Origin: Warburgia ugandensis
Taxonomy: Eukaryota; Streptophyta; Magnoliopsida; Canellales; Canellaceae
Reading direction: 5' to 3'
Length of the DNA stretch: 64,000 nucleotides
Assembly: GCA_035236585.1 (NCBI GenBank)
Contig: CP141130.1
Location: 33,243,501-33,307,500 of the forward strand
Made by a program: the position numbers and the translations under genes. This document shows, piece by piece, positions 11,567 to 24,095 of the stretch. How positions within the stretch are numbered: the stretch's first letter is position 1; each line of letters starts with the position of its first letter. Under the pieces are notes generated by a model that saw only the letters and a program-made list of their open reading frames with translations, made no database searches and was not told the origin of the DNA.

Positions 11567-13406
11567 GATACAGGGAAGGAGAGTTAGGAGCTGAAGACGA
11601 TAGAAGACTTGAAGAGAATAATCTTCAAGGTATACCCTTGAAGACATGTATTTTTCTTTGTTGAGAGTTTTATTGTATGGTGAGCTTGAGTTTTGGATTA
11701 TGTAATTTGGACAAGTACTGTAATAGATTTGGCTATACTGTGAACCACTGGATGGATCCTGGAATTTAATAAAAGTATATTCCTTCAATGGAATTTTATT
11801 TTGTACACAAAAACCCGAGTCTTCACACTTAGATTCTTTTCTCCCATTATATTTCTAGTTATAGTCTTGGTTATTTTCACTCAAATTCAAGCTAGTAGTT
11901 TGCTTGCTTTGGTTTAATTTTCATTGCTTAGTTTTCATTGTTTTGCTTTTCAATTTTGTACCTTTCTTGCCATCTAGTGTTCTCTTTCTTCTTTACACCA
12001 ATTCCACTTATTTTCTTCATTATTTCCTAAAAATTAAGTTAACTCATCTCTAGTAGTGACAACCAAGAGAAGAGCAAGCTTAAATCCTTGATTTCCCCAC
12101 TTAAATTTCATGTTTTCTGCCATCTTTTTCCTTAGTTTTGGGCAATCTTTCCTTAGTTGGTTCACCCACTTAACTTTCTTTTCTCTTGAATTCCATTTTG
12201 GGTTTTATTTGCATGTCATCATACTCTATTTTCTGAATTTATATTGTACTTTTTTTATAATCTAGATTAGGTTTTATACTTAGGAATTGGATGCAATTTT
12301 TAGCTTTTGAACATGTATTATGTGCTGGATTTTGCTTGTAATTTGGATGTAATTTAATAAATTTCATTGAGGTTTCTTGTTATGGAATGTTTCTTTTATC
12401 AAAGTATTTAGATATGGGTTGTTTCCTTACATATAATTTGTTGTTTCAATATATTTTTAATGTGAGATTTGTTGAATGTTATTAAGTAATGAAATATGGA
12501 AGTTGCTTCTCCCTTTACTTTGTGCTTTAATTCCAATCATCTAAGCATTGTCTTCTCTTGAATCCTTAGGTACCCATTTATATTTTCTTGTTATTTATTA
12601 TATTCTATAGTTAGTTTAATTTTTATTTTACTGTTAAATCATGAAAAATAGTCATGTTTTGGGCCATAGAACCATGCGCATAGTTCATGGACCATGCACA
12701 TGGTACTAGACCACTTGCCTATTTGATTCTTGGTTAACCTAGTTGTTAAATATTGTGTTATAGTAGTTAAATTAGTTGTTTGTAAGTTGTTTTAGGATTA
12801 TAAAGTTTCCTTTTTGAATTTTAAAAATTTCAATTTTTGGTAAGTTTTAGTTTTAGGAAAGTTTGAAATTAGGAAATTTTCCTTTTTAGATATTTTCCTT
12901 AAGTTTAATTTCCTAGTTTGAATCTTTCTAATTCTTTATAGTTTTATTTATTTATTTACTTGTTAATTAGTTGAGTTTCCAATTCCATTAGCTTAGATTA
13001 GCTTAACTAAAATTTCTTTACTTTTAATTCTAGATTAGGAAAGTTCCCATTTTTAGTAAATTTTCTTAAGTTATTTATTTATTGTAATTCATGTCAAGTT
13101 ACTGTAGTTTTCTTTATTTAATTGCATATAGCTAGGTAAGTTTCCATTTTCATTGTTTAGTTTTAAGTTACACAAGTTTTCTTTTTTATTTTAGTTTCTA
13201 ATTACAAACATATTTCTAATTTGAGTACTTTAATCTCTTAATTCAATCCAAACCCTTCTCTTTTGGCTGAAGCTAAAAAATTTGAATAAGATCCAATCCA
13301 TTGAAAATCTATGAGATTCCTCATGGGATCTACCTTGCTCATGTATGAGAATACTACAACTAATCCATGCACTTGTAAGTTAACTTTAAAATCCACAACA
13401 AGTTTT

Positions 13407-13424
13407 TAACGTCGTTGCCAAGGA
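13407..13424 (+). promoter_or_regulatory. primer-binding site of element C, copy 1
   Basis: TAACGTCGTTGCCAAGGA resembles the Athila-type site TGGCGCCGTTGCCGGGGA, reported to match tRNA-Asp, with several transitions. It lies six bases after the LTR end. Confidence 0.7.
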
Positions 13425-16400
13425 ATCACAACAGATTTGTGGTTGGATCTTTATTTAGATTGTTTGCTCTTAGTCTTAGTTTTAGGTTGCATTAGGATTC
13501 AGTTTTGCATCATATTTTCTTATTTTTTAATTCCTCAAAAATTAATCCATCTTACTTGTGTTGTGCGAGGATAATTTGGTGAAGGAGCAACTTCATTAAC
13601 TTAGAATTTACTTGCTTTCTCAAATTAGGGTTTTTCTTCTATTTGAGTGAAACTTGTAATGAGGTCCATTGTAACTTGAAATTTCAATTTCAATTCTAAA
13701 TGGGTTGTATTAAAATAGAACAAGTGTGTTGTATGGAGGGCCACACTATAATAACCCCAATTTTTGTAAATTGATTGAGAAAATCAATTTATTTTGAATT
13801 TTTAGAAATTCTATGCTAGAATATTAGATTATACGAAATTTTCTTCCTATAGAAATAAAAACATGATTTGGAATTTAAAAATTATGAATGTGCTCAAAAA
13901 AATGATCAAAATGACACTAAGTGCGTTCAATTCCAAGTTAAAATGAAAAATCCCTAATTTTCTCCATTTTTATGAATAAAAGGGTAAAATGGTAATTTTA
14001 CCCATAACCGAGATCTAAAATGTATTTGAAAATATGATTCCAACGTGACTAAGTACGCTCAATTCTGAGTTCACAGGAATAAACCCTATTTTTCTCCAAT
14101 TTTGAAATTAAATGGGCAAATCAGTCTTTTCAAAACTATTTAAGGCCCACAAGGTGGGCCAACATTCTAGAAGACCGCCATCATGTGTCAAACCACCATC
14201 ACCTACCAATGGAGAAGGAGGTGGTAGTGGGAATCCAATGACAATTTAATAATAAAAAGAAATAAAACATAATTATGAAGTTCCCTACAATGCCCATAAA
14301 ATTCCCCAAATTTTTTTCTAATGCTCTTCACGAAGTTCCCTACAATGCCCCAAAATTCTAGCTCAAAAGCCCCCTCCATTTTCCCCATTTCTCTCTTCTT
14401 TCTCTCTTTCCCTCTCTTTCTCTGTGGCCGTGTCCCCAGACGCACCTGGGCAGACGACCCCGTGTCTACATCGGGAGTGTCTAGGGATGCATTGTCCCAA
14501 ATCAACTAGCATTTCCACCCAGGAAACCCTAATTCAATTAGGCATGACATTCAAGACCTACGTTCCAAATCTTGACTGTCAGATATGTTTGGATAGGATT
14601 TTATACAAAAGCCCTAATATCTTATGATGATCCATAGGTTATATCACCAAAAAAATCAAAACAAGGAATAAATTCAGCAAAGTTACCATCTCTGGAAAGT
14701 TCTATACCTTATACTTGCAAATCTAACCCATGAATCATGATTGTGGATCGTTTAAAGTCTTCAGGATGGGGTGATATTTGTTTTCCCCAAGGTTATCCTC
14801 CTTCTCAAGCAACAGAACTAGAGAAATCATGGTTTGTATATGTATTCTGATGCAACAAGGGTTTTTTGGATTTCTTCCTCTTCTCCAATAAATCTATCTC
14901 TCCAATGAAGATTTCTTTACCTGCCGACCTAGGTAGGTGGCATCTCCCTCTTCTCCATTCATTCTGGTATTACCTTTGTATTTTCTGGCCTCTAGGTGAT
15001 CTTCCCGGCCGTTGATCCGTTGGAGACAATGGATCTTGCAACATGGTCAAGATTTCCCTCCATGAATGGCTCAGATGCAACTTCTGAGCCGTTGGATGGA
15101 TTCCTGGGGCCCCAAAACCCCAGAAGGTGAAATCTTAGCCATTGACTGTTAAGGACGAAGGAGATCTAATGATGGGTGATCCGATTGTCTAGATCTGGAC
15201 CGTCTCGCCTATCACCAGTCACCCATCCCTAGTGATGGGTCATCCCAGGCAACAGGAATCGGCAGACCTCTCGCTTGTCATTTTCTGTTGGAATGATCTC
15301 AACCATCCATCTATTAAACTGAAATCTTGTTTCTTCAATTAAGAGCTCATTTTAACTCTGATTTTAGATCTAAAAACACTGTTGCATTCCTTATGTTATG
15401 TAAAATATATTAGAATCATGAGATCCATGTTTCTAATTGTATTTAGGTGAGATAATTGCTAAAATCTGTTATAACAATCTTAGATCATGCCTAAGATGAT
15501 CTTAAAATGGAAATATGATCTGATGGATGGATGGATCCAAGACATGTCAAAACCTTAAGATCAATAATCACAGTAGAATTTTCAAGCCTCTAGATTAGTT
15601 AAATTGATCAAAACATTACATATTAAGATTAGCCATTGAAAATGACTGAAAACTTAAAAATGAAATTCCTCATTCATTTTAAGTTTGATTTTTGATCAAG
15701 AAGATTCTATGAATAGATCTTGATGAGGGGAACTACTGAACCCATAAAAACTATATTTTAATCATTAAATTTTTTTGTTAATTAAAAATACACCTACTAA
15801 CACCCTTGATCAAATAGATCTAGGTGATCAGAAGTGAGGGTTTGGATCCATTCAGGATATAATGATGATAAATCATCATGGGATGGTTGGATTGGACCAA
15901 CATGAACTGAATTAAAGTTTAGACCATTAAAATTAAAAATGATCATGGAAAATCCCAATGGATCCTCTTGATCTAGTAGATCAAGAATGATCAGACCAGA
16001 TGGACCTATAACAGTGATGATTTAAGGTTAATATCATGTTATTAGAGATGTTAGATCAATCATAAACATGAAAGATCAAGAGTTGTACTCTTAATGAAAT
16101 ATTAACCCTAGATATAAAAGATGGACAAATCGGATGGTTGGATCAAAAGGATAAATTGATCATATGCTTACTTAATGGTCTTTAATAGTAGATTTGATTT
16201 AATTATGATCCATGCCAAGTTTCCAATTTCAGTATAATTTTCTTTAATTTCTTACATTAAAATGTTGTTAATATTCTAGTTAATTGTTTTATTAGCAAAT
16301 TTAATTCATGTCAAATTTTCAATTTCAACATGTTTGTCTTTAAATTCCTCATATTTGGATTTATTAGTGTAATTTGTTTTTATTTCCTTTACATTGGTAG

Positions 16401-16479
16401 AGTTATGAAAAATAACTTAAAAGGGGTAATTAATGAAATATAGTTGGACTTCACAAAATACACATGTACATCATAAGAA

Positions 16480-16885
16480 ATAATTATAGTAAGGGCTATA
16501 GTTAGTAGGACAATATAAGGGTGAATTTTCCATTTCCTTAGCCCAAAGTAGGAGCATAATAAACATCCATGAATGACGTAGTATATGTTCATGGAATTAA
16601 TTAAAATAAAGTAGAAATAAAATTTAGGGTTATGAGCTCATAGGACCTTATTAAAGGTTGAGCTAAGGCTATGCCCTTGCATGTTATTTATCATGGTTAA
16701 GGGGGTTTCTAATGAGCCTCAATGTCCCTCCACCTTCTACTGATGTTTGTTGATGTCTAAATGCCTCCTTACATGAGGATTGAATTAACCACGTTGGGAA
16801 TGACATGTAACTGGTAAACCTTGGTCAATTTGAAATAAGAGGAAATGTCTAAAATTAAGAATGAATAATTTATCCCCAATCTAGT
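16480..16885 (+). repeat. module shared with elements B and C, copy in LTR A3
   Basis: GAGCTCATAGGACC, GATGTCTAAATGCCTCCTTA and CATGAGGATTGAATTAACCAC appear in the same order and spacing as in the C leader at 18850-19245. Confidence 0.75.
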
Positions 16886-18162
16886 AAAATGCTAACTGGT
16901 TGAGAAATAATAATAAGGGCATAAAAGGTTAGCAAATTATCTAACCTTAAAAAAATTTATAAGTAACATAAGGTTGATCTGGCAAGATCTAAGAGAGATC
17001 TTGAATGACCAAAAACAACAAAAGAAAAGAAATATAATGTAGAGTATATTATTGTTGTGTGATTATACTTATAGTATAGATTTGTTAGCATAGAAGGTTT
17101 GAAACTATGATCATATATGATTCCAGGAAAATTAGGGCATCCTTCATAGGATAACCCAAATACATGTAGAAAGAATACTTGTATAAAGGAATAACTTTAT
17201 ATGTATGGCTTGACAAATGTATGAATCAAGACCATGGTGGACAATATGGAGTGAATACCACTTTGAGGTAGGTGGATGTACAAGAATGTATTAAAGATTC
17301 ATTTGTATATATATACTTGATCTTCTGTCTAGAATTATAGACCTTCATGATATAAGTATACTTGGTACCTTAGAACAAATGATCCAACCCCATCATCCAT
17401 CCAACTAATCCAATCTAATGATCCAATCAAACGATGAGAAATTAGTGAGATGTGTGGACTAAGGAAACCCTAAGAATAGGGCATAGAAAATATTCCAGCC
17501 TTAGTTAAACAGACACATCGTCTAATATGTACAATGTATTTTACATACAAGTATGGTGGCTTGTGATTTTGTTTTACATAGGCCTAGGCCTGGGGATGCT
17601 ATGTAGGGAAGTTATGAGGGTTTGTCCACCCACTTCCTGAAATGTATGACATGATGGATACCATGCCCAAAGAGAAGCTAAAAGTAGGGTGGGGCAATCA
17701 TGAGAAGGCTACCACTGTGACAGCCATGGTCCTTACCCATGTGGACATGGATTTTGTTATTTGCACAGTTGGTATTAGTGGATTATAATACAATTATCCA
17801 AGGGTGTTGTATGGATTTAGACTGCGGCATAGTAGTCCTTGAGTATTTTGCATTATGATGCACATATGATAGGCATAGTGAGATGCCAAGTACGATGAAA
17901 TACTTGAGTTCCTTGAGAGAATATCCCCATATGATATTTGGCTGCTTATTGATCTCTTAAGTAGGAGTATAGCCTAGGGAAGGAACAAGTTTTGAGTATT
18001 TTCACTATTTTAACAAGGTTACCCTGTACTACATAAATGATGTATATACTCTATGATGAAATGATCCATAAGTGGATAAATATGATAGAATGATGACTGA
18101 GGTATGTATTCTTATATTAGTGAAGTAGTATATTTTTGTATCCCCTACCAAGCATAGCTTGC

Positions 18163-18192
18163 TGAGATATTGTAAATGTTTACAATATCTCA
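18163..18192 (+). other. conserved LTR stem-loop, copy in A3
   Basis: TGAGATATTGTA pairs perfectly over 12 bp with TACAATATCTCA around AATGTT, the longest stem of the set. Confidence 0.8.
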
Positions 18193-18849
18193 AATACAGG
18201 GAAGGATACTTAAGGATGTAAAGCTTGAAGAATCAAAAGCTGCAAGATTGATTAGGGTATTTCCCTTGAAGATTGTGTAATTAGGCTATGTACTTTGTAA
18301 TTTGGATTGTATTTGGACAATGGATTGTAATTGTAATACAGGGGCTGTGTAAAAGTGAACTACTGGATGATTCCTAGTATTCAATAAAAAATTTATTTTA
18401 TACAAAATGTCTATGTGTATTATGTACATTGAGGTGAGACTTGGGTTTTTGGCAAACAAATTTAAAAGAAAAGAATTTCTGCTGCATTGTTTGTGAATTT
18501 TTTTTACCACTAAGGGCCTTGTACTTGTAAAATATTTATAGAATATTTTATTAAAAATTTGGGTCATCACACACACTTGATCTTCATCAGCAACCCCACT
18601 ATAAGCATCTCTAACTTTGATTTACTTTTCCTAGTTCAAGTTGCAGTTAGTGTAATTTGCATTTGGTTGGTAGAATAGTTCATATAGTTTTAGGCTCATT
18701 CATCTTGATTGTTGCATCTTTAATTAGGGTTGTTACATACAGAGCACCTATCTAACCTTTGGTAGGATAGCATGTAGGTTACATTAGTTTCCCTTTGGTT
18801 GTAATTGTATTGCATGTTTATTGCTTTTTGGTGGATGGAACTTAATTTT

Positions 18850-19245
18850 AGTAAGGGCCCCATAGGAACCCTCATAAGATAAGGACTAGATTTCATAAAT
18901 AGCTCCTTAGCCCACCTAAGAATCAATAAACATCCTTGTATGTCATGATCCCAACCCTTGAACATTAAATATGATCAAATAGAAAGAGACTTAGGGTATC
19001 GAGCTCATAAGACCCATTTAGAAGGACCCCATCTATTGTCACTCTAGTGGCTTCTGAGCATTGTGGTTATAATGGTTGTCTTAAAATTCAAGTGATTTTC
19101 CCATGCTTTCTATTAATGTTAGTAGAGGTCTAAACACCTCTTGACACTAGGATTTATTAACCACTTTTGAGAAAAATGTAACTGGTAAGCAATGGTCAAG
19201 ACTAGACAAAAGGAAGAGCTATTTAGATTTAGGTCTAAAAGCTAC
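18850..19245 (+). repeat. shared module in the leader of element C, copy 1
   Basis: AGTAAGGGCCCCATAGGAACC to AAAAGGAAGAGCTATTTAG follows the same order of blocks as LTR A. It lies between the primer-binding site and the gag-like frame and has many stops in all frames, so it is untranslated. Confidence 0.75.
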
Positions 19246-19485
19246 CGCCCTACACATTATCAATGATCTTCAATTGAGCTAGCTAGTGAATGATTAGGGA
19301 TTGATTGATTGTTCATGATTTAGACTTAGGAGTCACATTTAGTTAGGTTGCATCATATAGTTAGGGTTTTCCAATAAGAAAAAAAAAAGGCCCATTCATT
19401 GTATATAACATTCTATTTCATTGGATACAAAGTTGAGAACAAAGGCTTATTAGGAAGAGGATAGATTTCATAGATTAGAGACATC

Positions 19486-21030
19486 ATGGATGGGATAGAT
19501 ATTATGGAAAGTCAATTACTTAGGATAGCTTATAGTCAGGCCATGCTACAACCTCAGTACCATAATGACTATACCTATTCTGAACATCCCTATCCCACTC
19601 CTTCATGGCCATCAAGGTCCACATACAATGATTATTATCAGGAGGCAATGGATGAACATAATGCATTCACATACCCTAACAATGACTACTATCCTAAGAG
19701 AAATTATAGTGGATGGGCTAGGCATCATGAACAACCATGGTCTCAAGATTACCAATATGTGGAAGACCCACAATGGTCCCACCCTAAGTCAACACTACAA
19801 TGATTATCAAGAATTTCAGGGCCACTCATCATGGGTTCAACCTGTGTAGCCCTTTTTTAGGACCCAAATGCCACAACAATACCAACCTTGCAAGTTGATA
19901 TCTTTACAACATGAAGAACCACCATCTGAAGAGAATATGAACCATATTTGTGAGATAATAGAACAAGACATGGCTTCCATTGATAAGGTGAATAAGGAAA
20001 TGATACAAGAGATGGAGGAATGGGGAGAGGAAATGAAACAAATATGGAAAAATATTGACAAAAACCTTGCTGAATTTATAAAAAAGGGTTGAGAAAATAA
20101 AACAAATTAAGGATAATGGAGATCCATTTATTATTGATAAAAGGACAAAAATCTCTTATGATCATTTTGAGCCCAAAAGTCAACAACCATCCATAGAACC
20201 TCCAACTCAGATCTATTCAAGTCGTGTCCTAACCCTTATTACGATTAGGATGGAGAGACTTCCATTGATTAAGAGAATGAAGCTATAGAAACATCCAACC
20301 CAGATCCTCTAGGAATGTATCCTACTTAACCCTATGACTTTGATGAAGACACATCTATTAAGGAGGTAAACGAGTTGATGGATACTGTGCCATTAATGGA
20401 CACTTCTCAATGGCAAGCTGGAGTAGATCCTCCTATAGAGTATGAAATGCAAACTGAACATTGTAATGTAGAAGATGTACCTGATTGGGACCTACTAACA
20501 TTATTTGAACAAACATTAGATAGTAATATAGGCCCATTTGAAACCTTATATGTGCTAGCTAAATTGGAAGAAAAGGAGTCAGTTGATGTACTAACCCTAC
20601 ATCAACCTACTCAAGGGTACACATTAGAAGATAATCAAGGTTTAAGCCAAACCTTGTCCTTGCCTCAAGTAATGCAAGAACTACCTTTTATGGATGTGTA
20701 GAGTTAACTTATACCCTAATTTCAGGAAAATATAAGGAAAATGGAAGAAAAAGATAAATTGAATACAATGGTCAATGTTATCACTAAATTTGATAAAATT
20801 GAGGACCATTCATCTTTATATAGTCAAACAAATGCACAGTAGTACACGAAGTCATCATGCTACCACCACCTTAAAATACATGGTGGAGAAATTATATTGA
20901 CTATCGTGAAATTTTAAAGATAGGGCATCATTGATGTGATCCCACTAACTTTAATGTCATAATGGTCTACGGTGTCTTATTATTACCACCACCAAAATTT
21001 TCAAGGTGGAGGAAATATATTCCCTAGGTT
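19486..21030 (+). pseudogene. conserved gag-like frame of pol-less element C, copy 1
   Basis: I do not recognise this protein. Open pieces at 19486-19803, about 19868-20092 and 20375-20701, and a last piece near 20740-21030, together span about 500 codons broken by stops and frameshifts. The N-terminal part is rich in Tyr, Pro, His and Asn (MESQLLR, PQYHNDYTYSEHPYP, HHEQPWSQDYQY). Next comes a Glu/Lys-rich part likely to form a coiled coil (ENMNHICEIIEQDMAS). An acidic part follows, and then a KDKLNTMV...HxxIMLPPP...WxNYIDYCEILK block that is clearest in the other copies. The same frame and order occur at 49413-50630 and, on the minus strand, at 30727-32280. Position after the leader suggests a gag-type structural protein, but no zinc knuckle or known domain is visible. 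Confidence 0.6.
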
Positions 21031-21163
21031 TTGAAGTGGAGTGTGAAATCTTGCTAGTTCATTGTTAAGGTTAGGATTAGGAAAAATTATTTGAACTAGC
21101 TTGGTTCAGGCTTAGAAGGTTAGGTTAGTTATAGGCCATATCTAGTAGAACATGTTTAACTTA

Positions 21164-21290
21164 GCCCTCATTGGGAGGCAAATGAGGAATCATTTTTAGA
21201 AAGTCTCATTATTGTGCATTAACCTTTTATAATTTAGGTGCCCTATATTTTAAAACATTGAGGACAATGTTTAGTTCAAGTTGGGGATTA
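21164..21290 (+). other. OTA-lineage post-coding motif pair, copy 1
   Basis: ATTGGGAGGCAAATGAGG and, about 90 bp on, AACATTGAGGACAATGTTTAG followed by AAGTTGGGG form the motif pair commonly seen downstream of coding sequence in Athila/Tat-type elements. Equivalents are at about 50764-50885 and, minus strand, 30540-30680. The pair supports the lineage assignment despite the missing pol. Confidence 0.6.
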
Positions 21291-22907
21291 TAGAAATGAG
21301 ATTTCTATGTTTTTTTTGGAATTTTGGATAATTATTTTTTTTTAAAAAAATTGATAAGTCCTTTATAGAGAAGAGAATTTAATTTTTTTGCATATTTAGC
21401 TATCTTACAAACCTTATCTTAATAATAGAGTTGCATAGAATAATTTCACTATTTTATTCTTTTTCTAAAGTATCTCATGAAAAATAAAACTCAAAAAATT
21501 AATTGCACAAAATAACTATATACAGTTTAAGTTGAAGATAAAAATACAACTTAGAGACCTTGAAGAAGATCTGTGTAAACTTATAATCCGAGTGAGTTTT
21601 GAGCCATTCTTTCTTTTCAAAGGGTTATACATAAATTCAAAATTTTCTTCAGCGAACACTAAGTCTTAGTTGGTCTCATTATTTTTCATCTTGGTCAAAT
21701 ATTAAGAAATCACAAAAAGGCTATACCATATATCTCTTAAGTTTATGATCATTCTTAAGTAATATGAAACCCAAAAAATGATAGAGGCCATCTTTGTTAA
21801 ATCTAGAGCCTTTAGCCTTCCCTATATTATTTTTTGCTAGTTAGCCCATTGAGACATTAAAATATAAGCCTTTTTCATTGTTAGCTAAATAACCATTAAC
21901 TATATTGAACCCCTATAATATATCCATTACCCATTTGTTTTAGAAATATGTGAAGAATATTGGAGAATATCATGGAAAAAGTATGAACAATACAATTTAA
22001 GAGATGAACATTAAAAAGGTGAAAAAGGCTATATATAAAGACAAGTGAAAAAGAAAAAAGAAAAAGATAGCTAATGAAAAAGAAGAACGTTCACTCGTGT
22101 GAAGGAATAATGAAAAAGTTGTGAACACACTGATAGAAGATCTTTACATATTGTCTAAACAACCTTTGTTTACCTTTATATCCATTCTTTTGATAACCCT
22201 TACCTAAGCCTATGTTTCATCCTAATAGAAGTTCTAACTTGATCTTAGGAGAAGTATGGCTTGGATATGGTCATAAATGGATAGGGAGTTTGGTAGAGTG
22301 TAATATTCTTAGTAGTTAATATCCTTTCATGAGACCATTATGAATCTTTCTAAGTTATCATTCTTTCATATGGAATATTTGAGATTTTTGGATTTGATGA
22401 ACAATATTCTACTCACACATTAATGAGAGATTTACACCTTTTTGAGTGACTTCTTTCTACATGATAAGTATATCCTATGAGAGTTGAAGTCAAAGCATAC
22501 ATTTAGTTAGTAATTTAGGTTATATTTGACTTAGAGACTATAATTATATATCAGCTATAGCACACATGGACCTTCCAAAGTTTAATGAAATAATGGGATA
22601 TCTTTAGCTTAAGTGTAGGATTTTGAAACTTTTTGTTCATATTTACTAGCAATCTAAAGTTAGGAATTAATAGAAGTTGAATAGGAGAAATTTTTTCACA
22701 TGAATAAAGGACTATCATAAAAATTTTGCGAAATTTGTGGGTATATTTACGGCAAACCTTGATGAGCCATAACTCATCTACTAGGGGTAACCTACAGGAT
22801 TAAGGGCTTGTTGCGTATGCTAAATACAATCATAAGTACCTACATAAATGGCCAACATTTTGTTTTCATAAATTTTCACATGCTTTTCTTCAAACTAGCA
22901 AAATTAT
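21291..22907. other. 3' untranslated part of element C, copy 1
   Basis: AT-rich sequence collinear with 50890-52460 and, inverted, with about 29040-30530. It contains no long frame, and I see no gene. Conservation across three copies reflects common descent. Confidence 0.6.
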
Positions 22908-22919
22908 GGGTGGGGGATG
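22908..22919 (+). promoter_or_regulatory. polypurine tract of element C, copy 1
   Basis: GGGTGGGGGATG lies directly before TGATAAGTGTC. The equivalents are GGTTGGGGGGTG at 52463-52474 and, on the minus strand, GGTTGGGGGTG next to 28975. Confidence 0.75.
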
Positions 22920-24084
22920 TGATAAGTGTCTAATTTTGCATAAAAATCACCCAATTAGTTACCCATAGGTCACAATTATTGGGAAAAATTAGGGTTTTTT
23001 ATCAAAATTCATAACACTTGCATTTTTGACCTAACAACTTAAAATTCTAATATTTTGTAGGTCTAATGGCTACTCCAGGTTAAATATATGATTACTCATA
23101 TTTTTTTTGGAGGTTTTTACTTTTATTTTGTAAAAAGTGAAATGGTTAACTATCGACTAAGATCGATCAAGATGAACATTGAAGATCAAGATTACAAGAT
23201 TGAGTTAAAGACAAAGAATAATCAACTCAACATAAAATCAAAGGTCAAGATCATCATTAGGGAAAGAAAGAAGGCAGTTGGAAGAGGTAAAGGTGACTAA
23301 AATGAGCCCATGAAGTAAGCCATGCATTTCCACTACCTTTGCATGGATTCCATTTAAGTCAGCTTGGCCATATAAGTCATGAGAGAAGGTGACAAGCTGA
23401 GGAATTCAAGCCAAGCCATTCTAACCATTAAAGTCTAGGGTGTGAGCCATGAATCCAAGACAAAGTAACCCTTCAAGTGATCTGCAAAAGCCAACTTAGC
23501 CAAATACCACATGGATTCATTAAATTGGAGGAGAATTCAAGCAATGACCCACTTTCTAAATTTTGATTTTCAAGGTTTGAAAGAATTATGTAAAAAGTAA
23601 GATGATTATACATTGGTGGATCCAACAAGAGAGAAATCATACTTTCCAACTCCATCTCCCACTCTTTTTCCTAGGTAACAAGTTAAAGGAGAGAGGCACA
23701 TCATTATGAAAAAAATGCCGCCCACTTTCCTATTTGGTGATCAAGGGTTTCATAAATAGAAAACCCTAGATCAACTTCAATCCAAACAACTTTGAATCCC
23801 TAAATATTTACATGTCTTTCCTAAACATTATACCTTACCCCTTCTATAACTTTCCACCAACCAAGCATCATCAAATATAGAAGGAAAGTGTTTCATGAAA
23901 AAGATGATCCCCCTTGTTAAGAATTAGAAACCAGCCACCATGTCTCGCTTGTGTCATCTTTCCACTCCTCTTTCTTGCATCATCTTGCTAATTTATCTCC
24001 TATCTGACCTTCCTCAATCAATACTCTAACCCTAGGGCCACCCTCCTCATGTTTTCACCCTTCCTAAGTTAGAAAACCACTTAT

Positions 24085-24095
24085 CTATATATATA
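24085..24095 (+). promoter_or_regulatory. TATA box of LTR C2
   Basis: CTATATATATAGCCCCATG, aligned with 6655-6664 in LTR C1. Confidence 0.6.

Larger units (their letters stand above)
6767..11827 (+). mobile_element. Tekay-like fragment A2 with inverted U5 left end
   Basis: The insert is bounded by CCTAG (6762-6766) and CTTAG (11828-11832). The uninterrupted site is visible in LTR C3 (GGGATTTCTTAGATACTTTTCTCCC, near 53759). From left to right it holds a 49-bp inverted copy of the LTR 3' end, the last part of pol, a polypurine tract and a complete 3' LTR. The 5' LTR, gag and most of pol are absent. Confidence 0.8.
7255..11827 (+). mobile_element. 3' LTR of Tekay-like family A (A2), about 4.6 kb
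   Basis: It begins TGTAATAACCCCAAC after the polypurine tract and ends CCGAGTCTTCACA. A TATA box lies at 7871-7880, a CpG-rich block at 8530-8760, a module shared with elements B and C at about 9690-10085, and a conserved stem-loop at 11538-11566. Close to the 3' end it lacks a segment that A1 and A3 retain before the AAAACCC terminus. No gene is recognised in it. Confidence 0.9.
5451..13400 (+). mobile_element. LTR 1 of pol-less element C, interrupted by A2
   Basis: It begins TGATAAGTGCCTCATTTTGC and ends TCCACAACA just before an Athila-type primer-binding site. It matches LTR copies at 22920-36524 and 52475-54341. Without the A2 insertion (6767-11827 plus one target copy) it is about 2.9 kb. 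TATATATATA at 6655-6664 is followed by AGCCCCATG, as in the second copy. The 5' flank TATGT (5446-5450) would be its target duplication, but the partner is lost because the third LTR is truncated. Confidence 0.85.
13747..18571 (+). mobile_element. solo LTR of Tekay-like family A (A3)
   Basis: It begins TATAATAACCCCAATTTTTG (TG mutated to TA) and ends GGGTCATCACA, flanked on both sides by CACAC (13742-13746 and 18572-18576). The interrupted site continues as in internal region 2 (36845-36960). It is about 4.8 kb, with no internal domain and no second LTR. Its CpG-rich block is less marked. The shared module lies at 16480-16885 and the stem-loop at 18163-18192. Confidence 0.9.
13401..22919 (+). 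mobile_element. internal region 1 of pol-less element C
   Basis: It starts at the primer-binding site after LTR 1 and ends at the polypurine tract before LTR 2 (22920). Without the solo LTR A3 it is about 4.7 kb. It carries an untranslated leader, a decayed gag-like frame (19486-21030), a GGGAGGCAA / ACATTGAGGACAATGT motif pair and a long 3' part. No protease, RT, RNase H or integrase can be found, so it is non-autonomous (LARD or TR-GAG-like). Confidence 0.8.

Noticed and set aside
13407..13424. tRNA-like sequences at the primer-binding sites
   Set aside because: They match only the 3' end of a tRNA and sit at LTR borders, so they are primer sites and not tRNA genes.
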